This document shows positions 17,954 to 25,822 of a stretch of 64,000 nucleotides of DNA, piece by piece. The notes beneath the pieces were generated by a model, which ran no database searches, had not been told where the DNA came from, and saw only the letters and a list, made by a program, of their open reading frames with translations. Each line of letters opens with the position of its first letter. Position 1 is the first letter of the stretch. The stretch covers positions 3,781-67,780 of the forward strand of contig CAZYTM010000012.1 of assembly GCA_964649725.1 (NCBI GenBank), read 5' to 3'. This DNA comes from CAZYTM01 sp964649725. Lineage in GTDB: Bacteria; Desulfobacterota; Desulfuromonadia; Geobacterales; Geobacteraceae. The position numbers were made by a program, and so were the translations under genes.

Positions 17954-18640
17954 CTAGCCGGTCAGCACCCCCTTGTCGAGATGCCTGATCAGGCGCGCCT
18001 TCTGCGCTGCCCGTGAATCGTGGGTCACCATGATGACGGTCTTGCCGAACTCCTCAACCAGCCGCCCGATCAGCTGCAGGATATCTTCGGCAGAGACCCG
18101 GTCCAGGTCACCGGTCGGCTCGTCCGCCACCAGGATGAGCGGGTCGGTCACCACTGCCCGGGCTATGGCGACCCGCTGCTGCTGCCCGCCGGAGAGCTGC
18201 GACGGATTGTGCTCCATCCGGTCGGCAAGCCCTACCAGCTGCAGTGCCAGTTCAACATGCTCGCGCCGCTCCCGGCGGGAGAGGGTGGTGAGCAGGAGCG
18301 GCAGCTCGACATTCTCATAGGCGGTCAGGACCGGGATCAGGTTGTAGAACTGGAAGATAAAACCGACGTTGGCCGCCCGCCAGGCAGCCAGTTCTGTCTC
18401 GGCGAGACTGGTGATGTCGACCCCGCCGACCATTATGGTGCCGCTGTCCGCCTTGTCGATGCCGGCGATCAGGTTGAGCAGGGTGCTCTTGCCGGAGCCG
18501 GAGGGGCCCATCAGGGCGAGGAATTCGCCGCTCTGGATATCGAGGTCGATCCCCTCCAGCACCGGTATCGACTGATTGCCCCGGTAATATGCCTTGGAGA
18601 GATTGCTGATCGACACTAACGGGGGTGTCTCGTTCGCCAA
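17954..18640 (-). CDS. ABC transporter ATP-binding protein (LolD/MacB type)
   Basis: 228 residues. Walker A GPSGSGKST (about 45), Q-loop FQFYNLIPVLT, signature LSGGQQQRVAIARA (about 142) and Walker B LILVADEPTGDLD are all intact, and the H-loop VTHDSR follows. The MacB/LolD subgroup matches the FtsX-type permeases next to it. Translation appears to start at TTG (18638-18640), with AGGAGCGC placed correctly ahead. It begins just after the adaptor gene stop, so the genes are translationally close. Confidence 0.93.
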   Translation of the reverse strand: MANETPPLVSISNLSKAYYRGNQSIPVLEGIDLDIQSGEFLALMGPSGSGKSTLLNLIAGIDKADSGTIMVGGVDITSLAETELAAWRAANVGFIFQFYNLIPVLTAYENVELPLLLTTLSRRERREHVELALQLVGLADRMEHNPSQLSGGQQQRVAIARAVVTDPLILVADEPTGDLDRVSAEDILQLIGRLVEEFGKTVIMVTHDSRAAQKARLIRHLDKGVLTG

Positions 18641-18650
18641 GAGAGCGCTC

Positions 18651-19865
18651 CTATTTCTCGGCCAGCTTGATCCTGCTGCCGTTTTTCAGCTTCTCCAGCG
18701 GTTTGCTGACGATCTTGTCACCAGCCTTGACACCGCTGGTCACCTCGACCAGTTCGCCGATCTTCGCCCCGAGTGTCACCACGACCTCCATCGCCTCAAC
18801 CCCCTTGACTAGATAGACGACCGACCGGCCACCCCTTTGCACTACAGCTGCCGCAGGGACAGCTGTACGGGGCCGCTGTTCGTCAGGGCGCGCCTGCCGC
18901 TCCAGGAAGGCGACCTTGGCGCTCATCTCCGGCAGGACCCGGGCCTCCCTGTCGAGGAACTTCACCTTGACCATCACCGACCCCTTGCTCCGGTCCGCAG
19001 TCGGCATGATGGTATGCACCTCGCCGCGCAGGCGGAGCTCGGGCAGGGCGTCGAGCAGGATCTCGCACGGCTGGCCGCTCTTCACCCTGGCCAGGTTCGA
19101 CTCCGAGACATCCGCCTCTACCTGCAGCGAATCCATGTCGGCGATGGTCACCACCGCTGCCTTGGCATTGGCTGCCGCGCCGAGCGGGGTGACGATATCC
19201 CCCACATCGGCATTCTTGGTCAGCACTACCGCATCAAAGGGGGCGCGGATCAGGGTATACTCCACCGCCACTTCGGCCCCCTGCAGGGCGGCAGCGGCAG
19301 CACGGATATTCGACTCGGCCCCGGCCACCCCGGCCTTCCCCTTTTTGAAACGGGCTTCGGCAGCATCGCTTTCCGCCTGGGCGACTATCCCCTGTTTAAG
19401 GAGCTGCTCGGTCCTGCGGAAGGCCTGGCTGGCATCGTTCAGTTCCGCCTTGACCTGTTCCAGACTGCTTTTAGCCGTTGCCAGATTGGCGGCTGCCTGG
19501 TCACGGGACGCCAGGGCATCGCGGTTCTCCAGCCGGGCCAGGATCTGACCCGCCTTGACCCGGCTCCCCTCCTCCACGCCGAGCCACTCCAGTCGGCCGG
19601 TCGCCTTGGAAGCGACGGCCGCCTTCCGCTGCGCCACCACATAGCCACTGGCATTCAGGCTGGTAAAGGTCTGGGTCGGATAGACCAGGGAGACGCTCAC
19701 TGTCTCTACCTGGAGAGCCGGCGCAAGCACCCCCTTGGCCAGCAGTATGCCGAGCAGCAACAGCAGCGCCAAGCCGCCGTATATATAGCGGCGCTTCTTC
19801 CGCGCCGGACGCAACGCCGCAGCCGATTTATCGATTTTCAACCTGCCGAGATCCTCATTCGCCAT
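18651..19865 (-). CDS. HlyD/MacA-family periplasmic adaptor
   Basis: 404 residues. A single N-terminal span (about 26-45) anchors it in the inner membrane. A lipoyl-like half (GRLEWLGVEEGSRVKAGQIL) is split by an alpha-helical hairpin (about 110-190) and completed by AEVAVEYTLIRAPFDAVVL, followed by beta-barrel and membrane-proximal domains. It is first in the operon with the ATPase and two permeases, and would connect them to an outer-membrane channel that is not encoded nearby. Overall this is a MacAB-like tripartite exporter with split parts. Confidence 0.9.
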   Translation of the reverse strand: MANEDLGRLKIDKSAAALRPARKKRRYIYGGLALLLLLGILLAKGVLAPALQVETVSVSLVYPTQTFTSLNASGYVVAQRKAAVASKATGRLEWLGVEEGSRVKAGQILARLENRDALASRDQAAANLATAKSSLEQVKAELNDASQAFRRTEQLLKQGIVAQAESDAAEARFKKGKAGVAGAESNIRAAAAALQGAEVAVEYTLIRAPFDAVVLTKNADVGDIVTPLGAAANAKAAVVTIADMDSLQVEADVSESNLARVKSGQPCEILLDALPELRLRGEVHTIMPTADRSKGSVMVKVKFLDREARVLPEMSAKVAFLERQARPDEQRPRTAVPAAAVVQRGGRSVVYLVKGVEAMEVVVTLGAKIGELVEVTSGVKAGDKIVSKPLEKLKNGSRIKLAEK

Positions 19866-19901
19866 CTCTCCTCACCCCTCACCCGATTCAGCATAAACGA
19901 A

Positions 19902-19925
19902 CAGGCGTGACCAAAGCCACGCCTG
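19902..19925. terminator. Hairpin between sodB-like gene and ABC operon
   Basis: CAGGCGTG (19902-19909) and CACGCCTG (19918-19925) form an 8-bp stem with an 8-nt loop downstream of the superoxide dismutase stop codon. There is no clear T-run, so it may be a weak or Rho-assisted terminator. Confidence 0.45.
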
Positions 19926-19970
19926 CTCACCATCTACTCTGTGCAACGAGCTATCCTCTGGTGACTACAG

Positions 19971-20549
19971 CTACTTCAGCCGCGCCTCGACAGCCGTCCA
20001 GTCGATATTCCTGCAGAACGCCTCGATATAGTCGGCCCGCTTCAGCCCGTACTCGATCATGAAGGCATGCTCGAAGACATCCATAATCAAGAGCGGCGTG
20101 CAGCCGGCCGGATGGGCGACGTCATGCTCGTTGACCCAGAAGTTTATCAGCCGGCCGCTCGCCTGGTCCTGATAGAGGACCGCCCAGCCGATACCACGCA
20201 TGGCACCAGTGGCGCGGAAATCCTTATCCCACAGTTCGACGCTGCCAAAGGAGGATGCCAGCGCCTTGCCGAGTCTGCCATTGGCATCGAGCCCCCCCTT
20301 CCCCCCCAGGTTGTCGAAATAGAGTTCATGCAGCCGCATGCCGTTGAACTCCCAGCCGAGCCGCCGCTTCAGTTCGGCATACTCCGGGGTCGCGGTCTTC
20401 CCCTCGGCCAACAGCTGTGCCAGGATATCCAGGACCTTGTTGGTGTTGGTCACATAACCCTGATAGAGGGTGAAATGGTTGTTCAGCAGGGTATCGCTGA
20501 AACCTGCCATACCGATCAGTCTGCCGTAATCCTTTGCCGTATAGGTCAT
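19971..20549 (-). CDS. Fe/Mn-family superoxide dismutase
   Basis: 192 residues. The four metal ligands of the Fe/Mn family can be assigned: H25 (NNHFTLYQGYV), H74 (MRLHELYFDN), D157 and H161 (LIMDVFEHAF). The segment GWAVLYQD matches the conserved GWAWL region. It converts superoxide to oxygen and peroxide in the cytoplasm, useful for an anaerobe meeting oxygen. The sequence is divergent from E. coli SodB (for example the N-terminal His region lacks the usual HH pair), so metal preference is not predicted. Stands alone with its own upstream region. Confidence 0.88.
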   Translation of the reverse strand: MTYTAKDYGRLIGMAGFSDTLLNNHFTLYQGYVTNTNKVLDILAQLLAEGKTATPEYAELKRRLGWEFNGMRLHELYFDNLGGKGGLDANGRLGKALASSFGSVELWDKDFRATGAMRGIGWAVLYQDQASGRLINFWVNEHDVAHPAGCTPLLIMDVFEHAFMIEYGLKRADYIEAFCRNIDWTAVEARLK

Positions 20550-20676
20550 CGTTAGTGCTCCCTTCTTCGAGTGTGCGTTGGCCGGCCGGTCATCATCATG
20601 GTCACGCGCCGGTCCTCAGGGAAAAGGTACCATGCTATCGGCAAAATGCAACCAGGCAGGTTGGCGGCAATTATCT

Positions 20677-20925
20677 TTACCGGCTGACAACGATATTGCA
20701 GCTGCCGCTGGCGAGGTCGAAGACCACCCTGGCCCGCTTCTCCTGCAGCTGTTTCAGCACCTGGGCTACCTTGTCATCCAGGGAATAGCCCGCATCGGTT
20801 AATTCGGACCACTCCCGGGTGACAAACTCCTCCATCATGTTGCGCAGCGCCTCCGGGGAGATCCGCTGCCACGGGACCTCCACCCCCTGTTCGCCCTGGT
20901 CGGTATTTTTAGGCTCACTATGCAT
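20677..20925 (-). CDS. UPF0270 (YheU) family protein
   Basis: 82 residues. The core VPWQRISPEALRNMMEEFVTRE and the later KVAQVLKQLQEKRARVVFD match the small YheU family, whose function is unknown. The N-terminal 16 residues are an extension compared with E. coli YheU. Its ATG (20923-20925) directly follows the stop codon of a 56-residue membrane protein gene, so the two are likely co-translated. Confidence 0.8.
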   Translation of the reverse strand: MHSEPKNTDQGEQGVEVPWQRISPEALRNMMEEFVTREWSELTDAGYSLDDKVAQVLKQLQEKRARVVFDLASGSCNIVVSR

Positions 20926-21096
20926 CTACAACTCGTCCCGGAATCTGAGCAGCAGGTAGAAACAGCCGATGCCGGCCGCACCCATCACCAGATCGCGCAG
21001 CCAGGGGATCGGTTGTTCGAGCATGTAATAGATGAGCGGGTCGAGCAGGGCAGTGGTAAGCAGACCGACTGCACCCCAGGAAAGGAGCTTCTTCAT
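20926..21096 (-). CDS. Small membrane protein, 56 residues
   Basis: Reads MKKLLSWGAVGLLTTALLD onward from the ATG at 21094-21096, with two hydrophobic segments (about 5-27 and 37-52) and a charged C-terminus RFRDEL. An AGAGAGGCGG element lies upstream. The stop TAG (20926-20928) is immediately followed by the ATG of the YheU-like gene. No family was recognised. Its tight coupling and clear membrane pattern suggest it is real. Confidence 0.6.
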   Translation of the reverse strand: MKKLLSWGAVGLLTTALLDPLIYYMLEQPIPWLRDLVMGAAGIGCFYLLLRFRDEL

Positions 21097-21171
21097 CAGC
21101 ACCGCCTCTCTCTTCCGCCAGCTGTCATCTGCATGGCTGCAGCTCCCCCGCGCTGCCGATGATAGCTGCGG

Positions 21172-21372
21172 CTAGCAACGCTCATGTGCCTTGCGCCCGT
21201 TGACCCGTTCATAGGCCCGACAGAAGGGGCAGACCCGTTCCTCCACGGTTGTCACCAGCCAGAAGGCGCCCCCCCGCTGCTTCCTGCGGGCCTGCCGGCA
21301 GACCGGACAGTTCTCGCAGACCAGCGCCATGGCCCGGTCGAATGAGCTGATCTCTGTTGGCTTTTTCCCCAT
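21172..21372 (-). CDS. Small zinc-ribbon protein, 66 residues
   Basis: From the ATG at 21370-21372 (MGKKPTEISSFDRAM). It has a CENCPVC cluster (about 23-29) and a later CPFC with a final Cys as the last residue, enough for one zinc site. A longer frame upstream to 21522 has unusual composition and overlaps the promoter region of the next operon, so it was rejected. GGAG lies about 11 nt upstream of the chosen start. Function unknown. Confidence 0.55.
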   Translation of the reverse strand: MGKKPTEISSFDRAMALVCENCPVCRQARRKQRGGAFWLVTTVEERVCPFCRAYERVNGRKAHERC

Positions 21373-21531
21373 ATCCTCTGCTGCTCCAATCTCAGCCTGC
21401 CGGATAAACAGCAACTCCAGTTGCAGTATAACACAAAAAGGGGGAGCAAGCTCCCCTGCTCTGCTGACTGTTGTCACCCCTTGCCTGGATTGCTCCACGC
21501 AAAATTTTTTATAAAACCACAAACCTGGTTA

Positions 21532-21581
21532 TTGACAGCAGCAAAGTTATGACGTATAAATAACTCATAGCTATACGTCAT
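21532..21581 (+). promoter_or_regulatory. Promoter with palindromic operator for the toxin-antitoxin pair
   Basis: TTGACA (21532-21537), a 17-bp spacer and TATAAA (21555-21560) form a near-consensus sigma-70 promoter. A perfect 10-bp inverted repeat, ATGACGTATA (21549-21558) and TATACGTCAT (21572-21581), overlaps the -10 box and transcription start. This is the expected layout for autorepression by the antitoxin-toxin complex. Confidence 0.8.
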
Positions 21582-21601
21582 TACCATTTTGGGAGGCAGC
21601 C

Positions 21602-21844
21602 ATGCAAACCAAACTCACTCTTCGCCTTGAGGATCAATTAATCGAACAGGCGAAATCCTATGCTGCACAGACAGGGAAATCAGTATCGCAGATTGTTGCT
21701 GAGTACTTCAAGTTACTGACAACGCAGCAGGGAAGAACAGGCCCGCCATCAACACCGGTAACTCAATCCCTGCGTGGGTTGTTGCGGCAATCGAAACTTG
21801 ATGAAAAGGATTACAAAAAATATCTGGAGAGGAAACACCTTTGA
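21602..21844 (+). CDS. Antitoxin, ribbon-helix-helix (DUF6364-like)
   Basis: 80 residues. The N-terminus MQTKLTLRLEDQLIEQAKSYA followed by TGKSVSQIVAEYF is a ribbon-helix-helix pattern (beta strand, two helices) as in DUF6364 antitoxins. The C-terminal 30 residues are basic and probably wrap the toxin. GGGAGGCAGCC lies ahead of the ATG. It overlaps the toxin gene by 4 nt (TTGA) and should bind the palindrome at 21549-21581. Confidence 0.85.
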   Translation: MQTKLTLRLEDQLIEQAKSYAAQTGKSVSQIVAEYFKLLTTQQGRTGPPSTPVTQSLRGLLRQSKLDEKDYKKYLERKHL

Positions 21845-22266
21845 AAGTACTCCTGGATACAAACATTCTCCTCGATCTGTTGATGGACCGGATGCCATTC
21901 GCCGATGACGCAGCGGAAATCTTTGCAAAAGTGGAAGACGGAACCATCATTGGCTACCTCTGTGGCACCACCATAACAACCGTCTATTATCTTGCCGCCA
22001 AAGCAGTAGGTGCCTCAAGGGCGCAAGAAGAGATAAAGAAACTGCTGCGTCTTTTTGAAGTGGCTCCTGTCAACAGACATGTGCTCGAAGCAGCACTTGC
22101 CACAAATTTTGCCGACTTCGAAGATGCCGTGATCCACGAAGCAGCCTGTCATGTTGGAGCTGAAGCCATTGTGACGCGCAATCAGAAGGATTTCAATAAA
22201 TCCCGGATATCGGTCTACACCTCGGAAGAGATGGCAAAGATACTGGCCTCGCAAACAATTGGCTAG
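21841..22266 (+). CDS. PIN-domain toxin (VapC-like ribonuclease)
   Basis: 141 residues. The PIN motif LLDTNILLDLL supplies the first acidic residue (D6); later acidic positions lie in FEDAVIHEAA, and AIVTRNQKDF is the typical C-terminal PIN segment. Such toxins are Mg-dependent endoribonucleases. Translation starts at TTG (21841-21843), overlapping the antitoxin stop, which would keep toxin synthesis low and coupled. The antitoxin-first order and palindromic operator fit a type II module. Confidence 0.88.
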   Translation: MKVLLDTNILLDLLMDRMPFADDAAEIFAKVEDGTIIGYLCGTTITTVYYLAAKAVGASRAQEEIKKLLRLFEVAPVNRHVLEAALATNFADFEDAVIHEAACHVGAEAIVTRNQKDFNKSRISVYTSEEMAKILASQTIG

Positions 22267-22380
22267 CACGAAGAACGAACCAGAAGCGGACCTTGACGCC
22301 GCTTCGTTCCGCCGTTGCCACCAGACCATTGGCAGGCAATTGCTCACAACAGATTGAATCAACCCCTTTTGAAAGGTCGT

Positions 22381-23226
22381 ATGATAATCATGCCGAGATA
22401 TTCTGCCCTGTTACTCGCTCTCCTCCTTATGCTCGCCGGTTGCGAAAACACTGATGTCACCACCGCTGTCGAAGCGGGGAGGGATGCCGTCAAGGCGGTT
22501 ACGCTAGCCGATCAGGAGGTGCAGAATATCGCCGCTAAAGCGGCACAGCTTGCGGACAAGCAGCATGGAGTAGCGCCGACTGACAATAATTATACAAAAA
22601 GGCTCAATAGACTGGTGGCGCAGCAGTTTCAGGATGGCAGTCTGAGGTTCAACTATGCCGTCTATCTCGCCCCGGAGGTCAATGCCTTTGCCATGGCTGA
22701 CGGGACCATCAGGGTTTACAGCGGTCTGATGGAGATGCTGAACGATGGCGAACTGCGCTTTGTCATCGGCCATGAAATGGGGCATGTGGCGAAAAACCAT
22801 ATCAGAAAGAAGATCCAGCTTGGCTATGCCGCGAGCGCGGTCCGCAAGGGGGTCGCATCGCAGAACAGCTCTGCTGGCGAGATCGCCCGCTCTGCAGTGG
22901 GGAGTTTAGCCGAAACTCTGGCAAATGCCCAGTTCTCCCAACTGGAGGAGAAGGAGGCCGATGATTACGGGCTGGCCTTCCTCAAACGGGAGAAATTTAC
23001 CGCTGCGGCTGCAGTCTCGGCGTTGCGCAAACTAGCCAGACTGAACAAAGGGCACTCCTTCCTCTCCAGTCATCCAGACCCGGAAAAGCGGGCGGAGCGA
23101 TTACAGGCGCAGCTGGAAGGGAAGGGGATATCTATCGAGGAGAGGCAGACCGGCCTCTTGAGCAAAATCAAGGGAGTTCTCGAGCGGAACTTTCCCTCCC
23201 TCTACCGGCTTATCTCATCCGGATAA
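22381..23226 (+). CDS. M48-family metalloprotease, lipoprotein
   Basis: 281 residues from the ATG at 22381, which has GAAAGG four bases upstream. A lipobox LMLAGC ends the signal peptide (about residue 20), so it should be lipid-anchored. The zinc-protease motif HEMGH occurs in VIGHEMGHVAKNH (about 138-142) and a downstream glutamate in EEKEADDYGL supplies the third ligand; the HPDPEKRAERL end is typical of the M48 (BepA/LoiP-like) group. Likely role: periplasmic quality control of outer-membrane proteins. It follows the toxin-antitoxin genes but probably has separate control. Confidence 0.9.
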   Translation: MIIMPRYSALLLALLLMLAGCENTDVTTAVEAGRDAVKAVTLADQEVQNIAAKAAQLADKQHGVAPTDNNYTKRLNRLVAQQFQDGSLRFNYAVYLAPEVNAFAMADGTIRVYSGLMEMLNDGELRFVIGHEMGHVAKNHIRKKIQLGYAASAVRKGVASQNSSAGEIARSAVGSLAETLANAQFSQLEEKEADDYGLAFLKREKFTAAAAVSALRKLARLNKGHSFLSSHPDPEKRAERLQAQLEGKGISIEERQTGLLSKIKGVLERNFPSLYRLISSG

Positions 23227-23338
23227 AAAAGAGAAAGTCCTAAACCGTATGCAGCAGTCGGCCGAAGAGTATGTCAATGGGTCGTCCCTTGCGCAGCCAC
23301 GTCCCCAGGTTTGACACCTTCCGCTAGACAGGTGGCAG

Positions 23339-23809
23339 ATGGCCGGCTTGATCAACATCATCAGCATGATTATCGGTTCTGTCGGGATATTCTTCGGCTT
23401 CTATTATCTGGGCAGAGCTCCCGGTATCTCGCTCGACATCGTCACCGGCACAACGGTCGGCATGGTCGGGCTGCTCGCCTTTGTCCGCCACGTCTTCTTT
23501 CACAGATCGGATGCGCAAAGGCTCGGCTGGGAGACCGACCGGCCCGACTGGATGTTTGAAGTAGGCTTTGCCAATCTCGCCTTCGGCTGCTGCGGCCTGG
23601 TCGCGGTCTTTGCCAGACTGGGGATGAAGGCCGAGGGGTTGATACTGTCAGGCTATGCACTCTACCTCTTCCAGGCAGCCATGCTGCATGGCTACCGCTA
23701 CTTCACCAGCGCCGAGCGGTCAGCTGCCAGGCTCTGGCGGAGCTTCCTGGCGACCATCCTCTATGCCGGGATGATGACCTTCTTCGCCCTGCACGCGCTT
23801 TTCAACTGA
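23339..23809 (+). CDS. Integral membrane protein (DUF6790-like)
   Basis: 156 residues with four predicted spans (about 4-22, 35-50, 72-95, 128-152). The middle carries ARPDW-like polar residues and the pattern GFANLAFGCCGLVA. It resembles small DUF6790 membrane proteins, whose function is unknown; the match is from memory and uncertain. A weak CAGGTGGCAG site precedes the ATG. It stands alone between the M48 gene and the SPFH operon. Confidence 0.6.
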   Translation: MAGLINIISMIIGSVGIFFGFYYLGRAPGISLDIVTGTTVGMVGLLAFVRHVFFHRSDAQRLGWETDRPDWMFEVGFANLAFGCCGLVAVFARLGMKAEGLILSGYALYLFQAAMLHGYRYFTSAERSAARLWRSFLATILYAGMMTFFALHALFN

Positions 23810-23978
23810 AGATACCGCCTCCTCCCGTCGCAGTTATCGCTCCTCCACCCTGCAAAAAAGTCTGCCGGTCAAACGGCGGCTCGACAAATTAAAGCCTTAT
23901 ACTGTTGAAGAGAAGAGGAAGAAGCTGTATGATAGAGAGGCCTGTCAGCAGCCGGTAATCACGAATGGAGGGAAGAGC

Positions 23979-25076
23979 ATGTCCTTATGGGAAAAGGCCA
24001 AAGCAGAACTTATCGACATCATCGAATGGACCGACGAATCGAGCGATACCATGGTATGGCGCTTCCCCCGCTTCGAGAACGAGATCAAGAACGGGGCGCA
24101 GCTGGTGGTCCGCCAGTCACAGGCAGCGGTCTTCGTCAATATGGGGGAGATCGGCGATATCTTTGCCAGCGGCCAGCATCAGCTCACCACCCGGAACCTC
24201 CCTATCCTCACCACCCTGAAGAGCTGGAAGTACGGCTTCAACTCCCCCTTCAAGGCCGAGGTCTATTTCGTCAACACCAGGAACTTCACCAACCTGAAGT
24301 GGGGGACGAAAAATCCGGTCATGCTCCGCGATCCGGAGTTCGGCCCGGTCCGGCTGCGCGCCTTCGGCACCTATGTGGTCAAGGTGAGCGACCCGGCCAG
24401 GTTCATCCGCGAGATAGTCGGCACAAACGGCCACTTCACCCTCGACGGGGTCGCTGAACAGCTGAAGAACCTGATCGTCACCCGCTTCTCCGACATGCTC
24501 GGCGAATGCAATATCCCGATCCTCGACCTGGCTGCCAGCTACAACGAACTGTCAGCCTTTCTGACCGACAAGATCGCCCCGGAATTCCTCGAATACGGTC
24601 TGGAGCTGACCAAGCTGCTGGTGGAGAATATCGCCCTACCCCAGGAGGTGGAAGCGGCGCTGGACAAGAAGAGCAGCATGGGGATCGTCGGCAACCTCGA
24701 CAATTTCCTCAAATTCCAGAGTGCCAACGCCATGGAGGCCGCCGCAAAGAACCCTGGCGGCGAGGCAGCAGCCGGGATCGGTATGGGGATGGGGTTCGCC
24801 ATGGCCAGCCAGCTGGGGAAGATGGTGGCCGGTGAGCAGCAGCCGGCTGTTGGCGGGCCACCACCGCTGCCGGGAGAGAAGAGCTATTTCGTCGGCAGAG
24901 ACGGTCAGCGACTCGGTCCCTTTGCCAGAGTGCAGATCATTGCGGCCATCGACAAGGGGGAGATCACCCGGGAGACGCTCCTCTGGTGCGCAGGGATGGC
25001 AGCCTGGCAGCCGGCCGGCGAGGTGGGGGAATTCGCCCCGCTGCTGGAGAGAGTGCCGCCGCCGCTGCCGAAATAA
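23979..25076 (+). CDS. SPFH-domain protein with C-terminal GYF_2 domain
   Basis: 365 residues. Residues 1-240 form an SPFH/band-7 domain of the YdjI-like 'virion core' type (LIDIIEWTDESSDTMVWRFP... LVVRQSQAAVF). A glycine-rich spacer leads to a C-terminal GYF_2-type domain (about 310-355, with GPFARVQI and TLLWCAGMAAWQPA), which usually binds proline-rich peptides; the tail PPPLPK is itself proline-rich. It has no signal peptide or span. It opens a three-gene operon with a zinc-ribbon protein and a kinase. SPFH proteins scaffold membrane assemblies; the exact role is unknown. Confidence 0.85.
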   Translation: MSLWEKAKAELIDIIEWTDESSDTMVWRFPRFENEIKNGAQLVVRQSQAAVFVNMGEIGDIFASGQHQLTTRNLPILTTLKSWKYGFNSPFKAEVYFVNTRNFTNLKWGTKNPVMLRDPEFGPVRLRAFGTYVVKVSDPARFIREIVGTNGHFTLDGVAEQLKNLIVTRFSDMLGECNIPILDLAASYNELSAFLTDKIAPEFLEYGLELTKLLVENIALPQEVEAALDKKSSMGIVGNLDNFLKFQSANAMEAAAKNPGGEAAAGIGMGMGFAMASQLGKMVAGEQQPAVGGPPPLPGEKSYFVGRDGQRLGPFARVQIIAAIDKGEITRETLLWCAGMAAWQPAGEVGEFAPLLERVPPPLPK

Positions 25077-25117
25077 ATCAGCAGGCGCTCCCAAAGAAGC
25101 GCCAGGATGGAGAAGAC

Positions 25118-25822
25118 GTGGCAAAATGTACCAGCTGTTCCGCACCGCTCCCTTCGGAATCGATTATCTGCAACTATTGCGGCAGCCGTAACGATATCGA
25201 TCTGCAGGGGGTCAACTACTATACCACCAATGCTGTCGACTCGGAGCGGGTCTGCCCCCGCTGCGATATCAGAGTGAAGACCATCGACCTGCAGCTGAAC
25301 GGCAGGTTCCTGATCGAGCGGTGCGAAGAGTGTTTCGGCCTCTTCTTCGATCCGGGGGAGCTGGACGCCCTGTTGCAGGCAACGGTCAGCAATGTCTTCG
25401 AGATCGACCGGAACAAGCTCAATGCCATCAATGCCGTCCGGCGCTGCGAAGAGTACGGCATCTCCTACATCAAATGCCCGGTCTGCCGCAACCTGATGAA
25501 CCGGGTCAGCTTCGGCACCAAGAGCGGTGTCGTGGTCAACCGCTGCAGGGAGCACGGGGTCTGGCTCGATGGTGGCGAACTGCGCCACCTCTTCGAATGG
25601 ATGAAGGCAGGGGGGAAGATACTGGCGCAGGAGCAGGAGGAGCAACGAAAAAAGGAAGAGGCGCAAAAGGAGCGGGAAGAGCGACGGAAAAACCTTGTTG
25701 CCGATGAAAGCGGTTTCTATCCTGATTCTCCCGGTTACAACAGCTACGGTCAGACCCTGCATCGCTCCGACCCCGACCTCTTCGACCTGGTCACCAATGC
25801 CCTCAGGTTCTTCCTGAAATGA
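25118..25822 (+). CDS. Multi-zinc-ribbon protein (TFIIB-type ribbons)
   Basis: 234 residues from a GTG at 25118 with GGATGGAG upstream. It contains a CTSC...CNYC ribbon (about 4-22), a CPRC...CEEC ribbon (about 46-72, with CEECFGLFFDPGEL) and CPVC...C (about 124-145, with HGVWLDGGEL). The latter two are of the zf-TFIIB type, repeated. A charged coiled-coil stretch (QEEQRKKEEAQKER) precedes a short tail. An upstream extension would overlap the SPFH gene and was rejected. It sits between the SPFH gene and the kinase gene, overlapping the latter by 4 nt. Confidence 0.82.
   Translation: MAKCTSCSAPLPSESIICNYCGSRNDIDLQGVNYYTTNAVDSERVCPRCDIRVKTIDLQLNGRFLIERCEECFGLFFDPGELDALLQATVSNVFEIDRNKLNAINAVRRCEEYGISYIKCPVCRNLMNRVSFGTKSGVVVNRCREHGVWLDGGELRHLFEWMKAGGKILAQEQEEQRKKEEAQKEREERRKNLVADESGFYPDSPGYNSYGQTLHRSDPDLFDLVTNALRFFLK

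Noticed and set aside
21172..21522. Longer version of the small zinc-ribbon protein gene (116 residues).
   Set aside because: The added N-terminus overlaps the region before the toxin-antitoxin promoter and lacks coding character; the shorter ATG at 21372 gives a compact protein.
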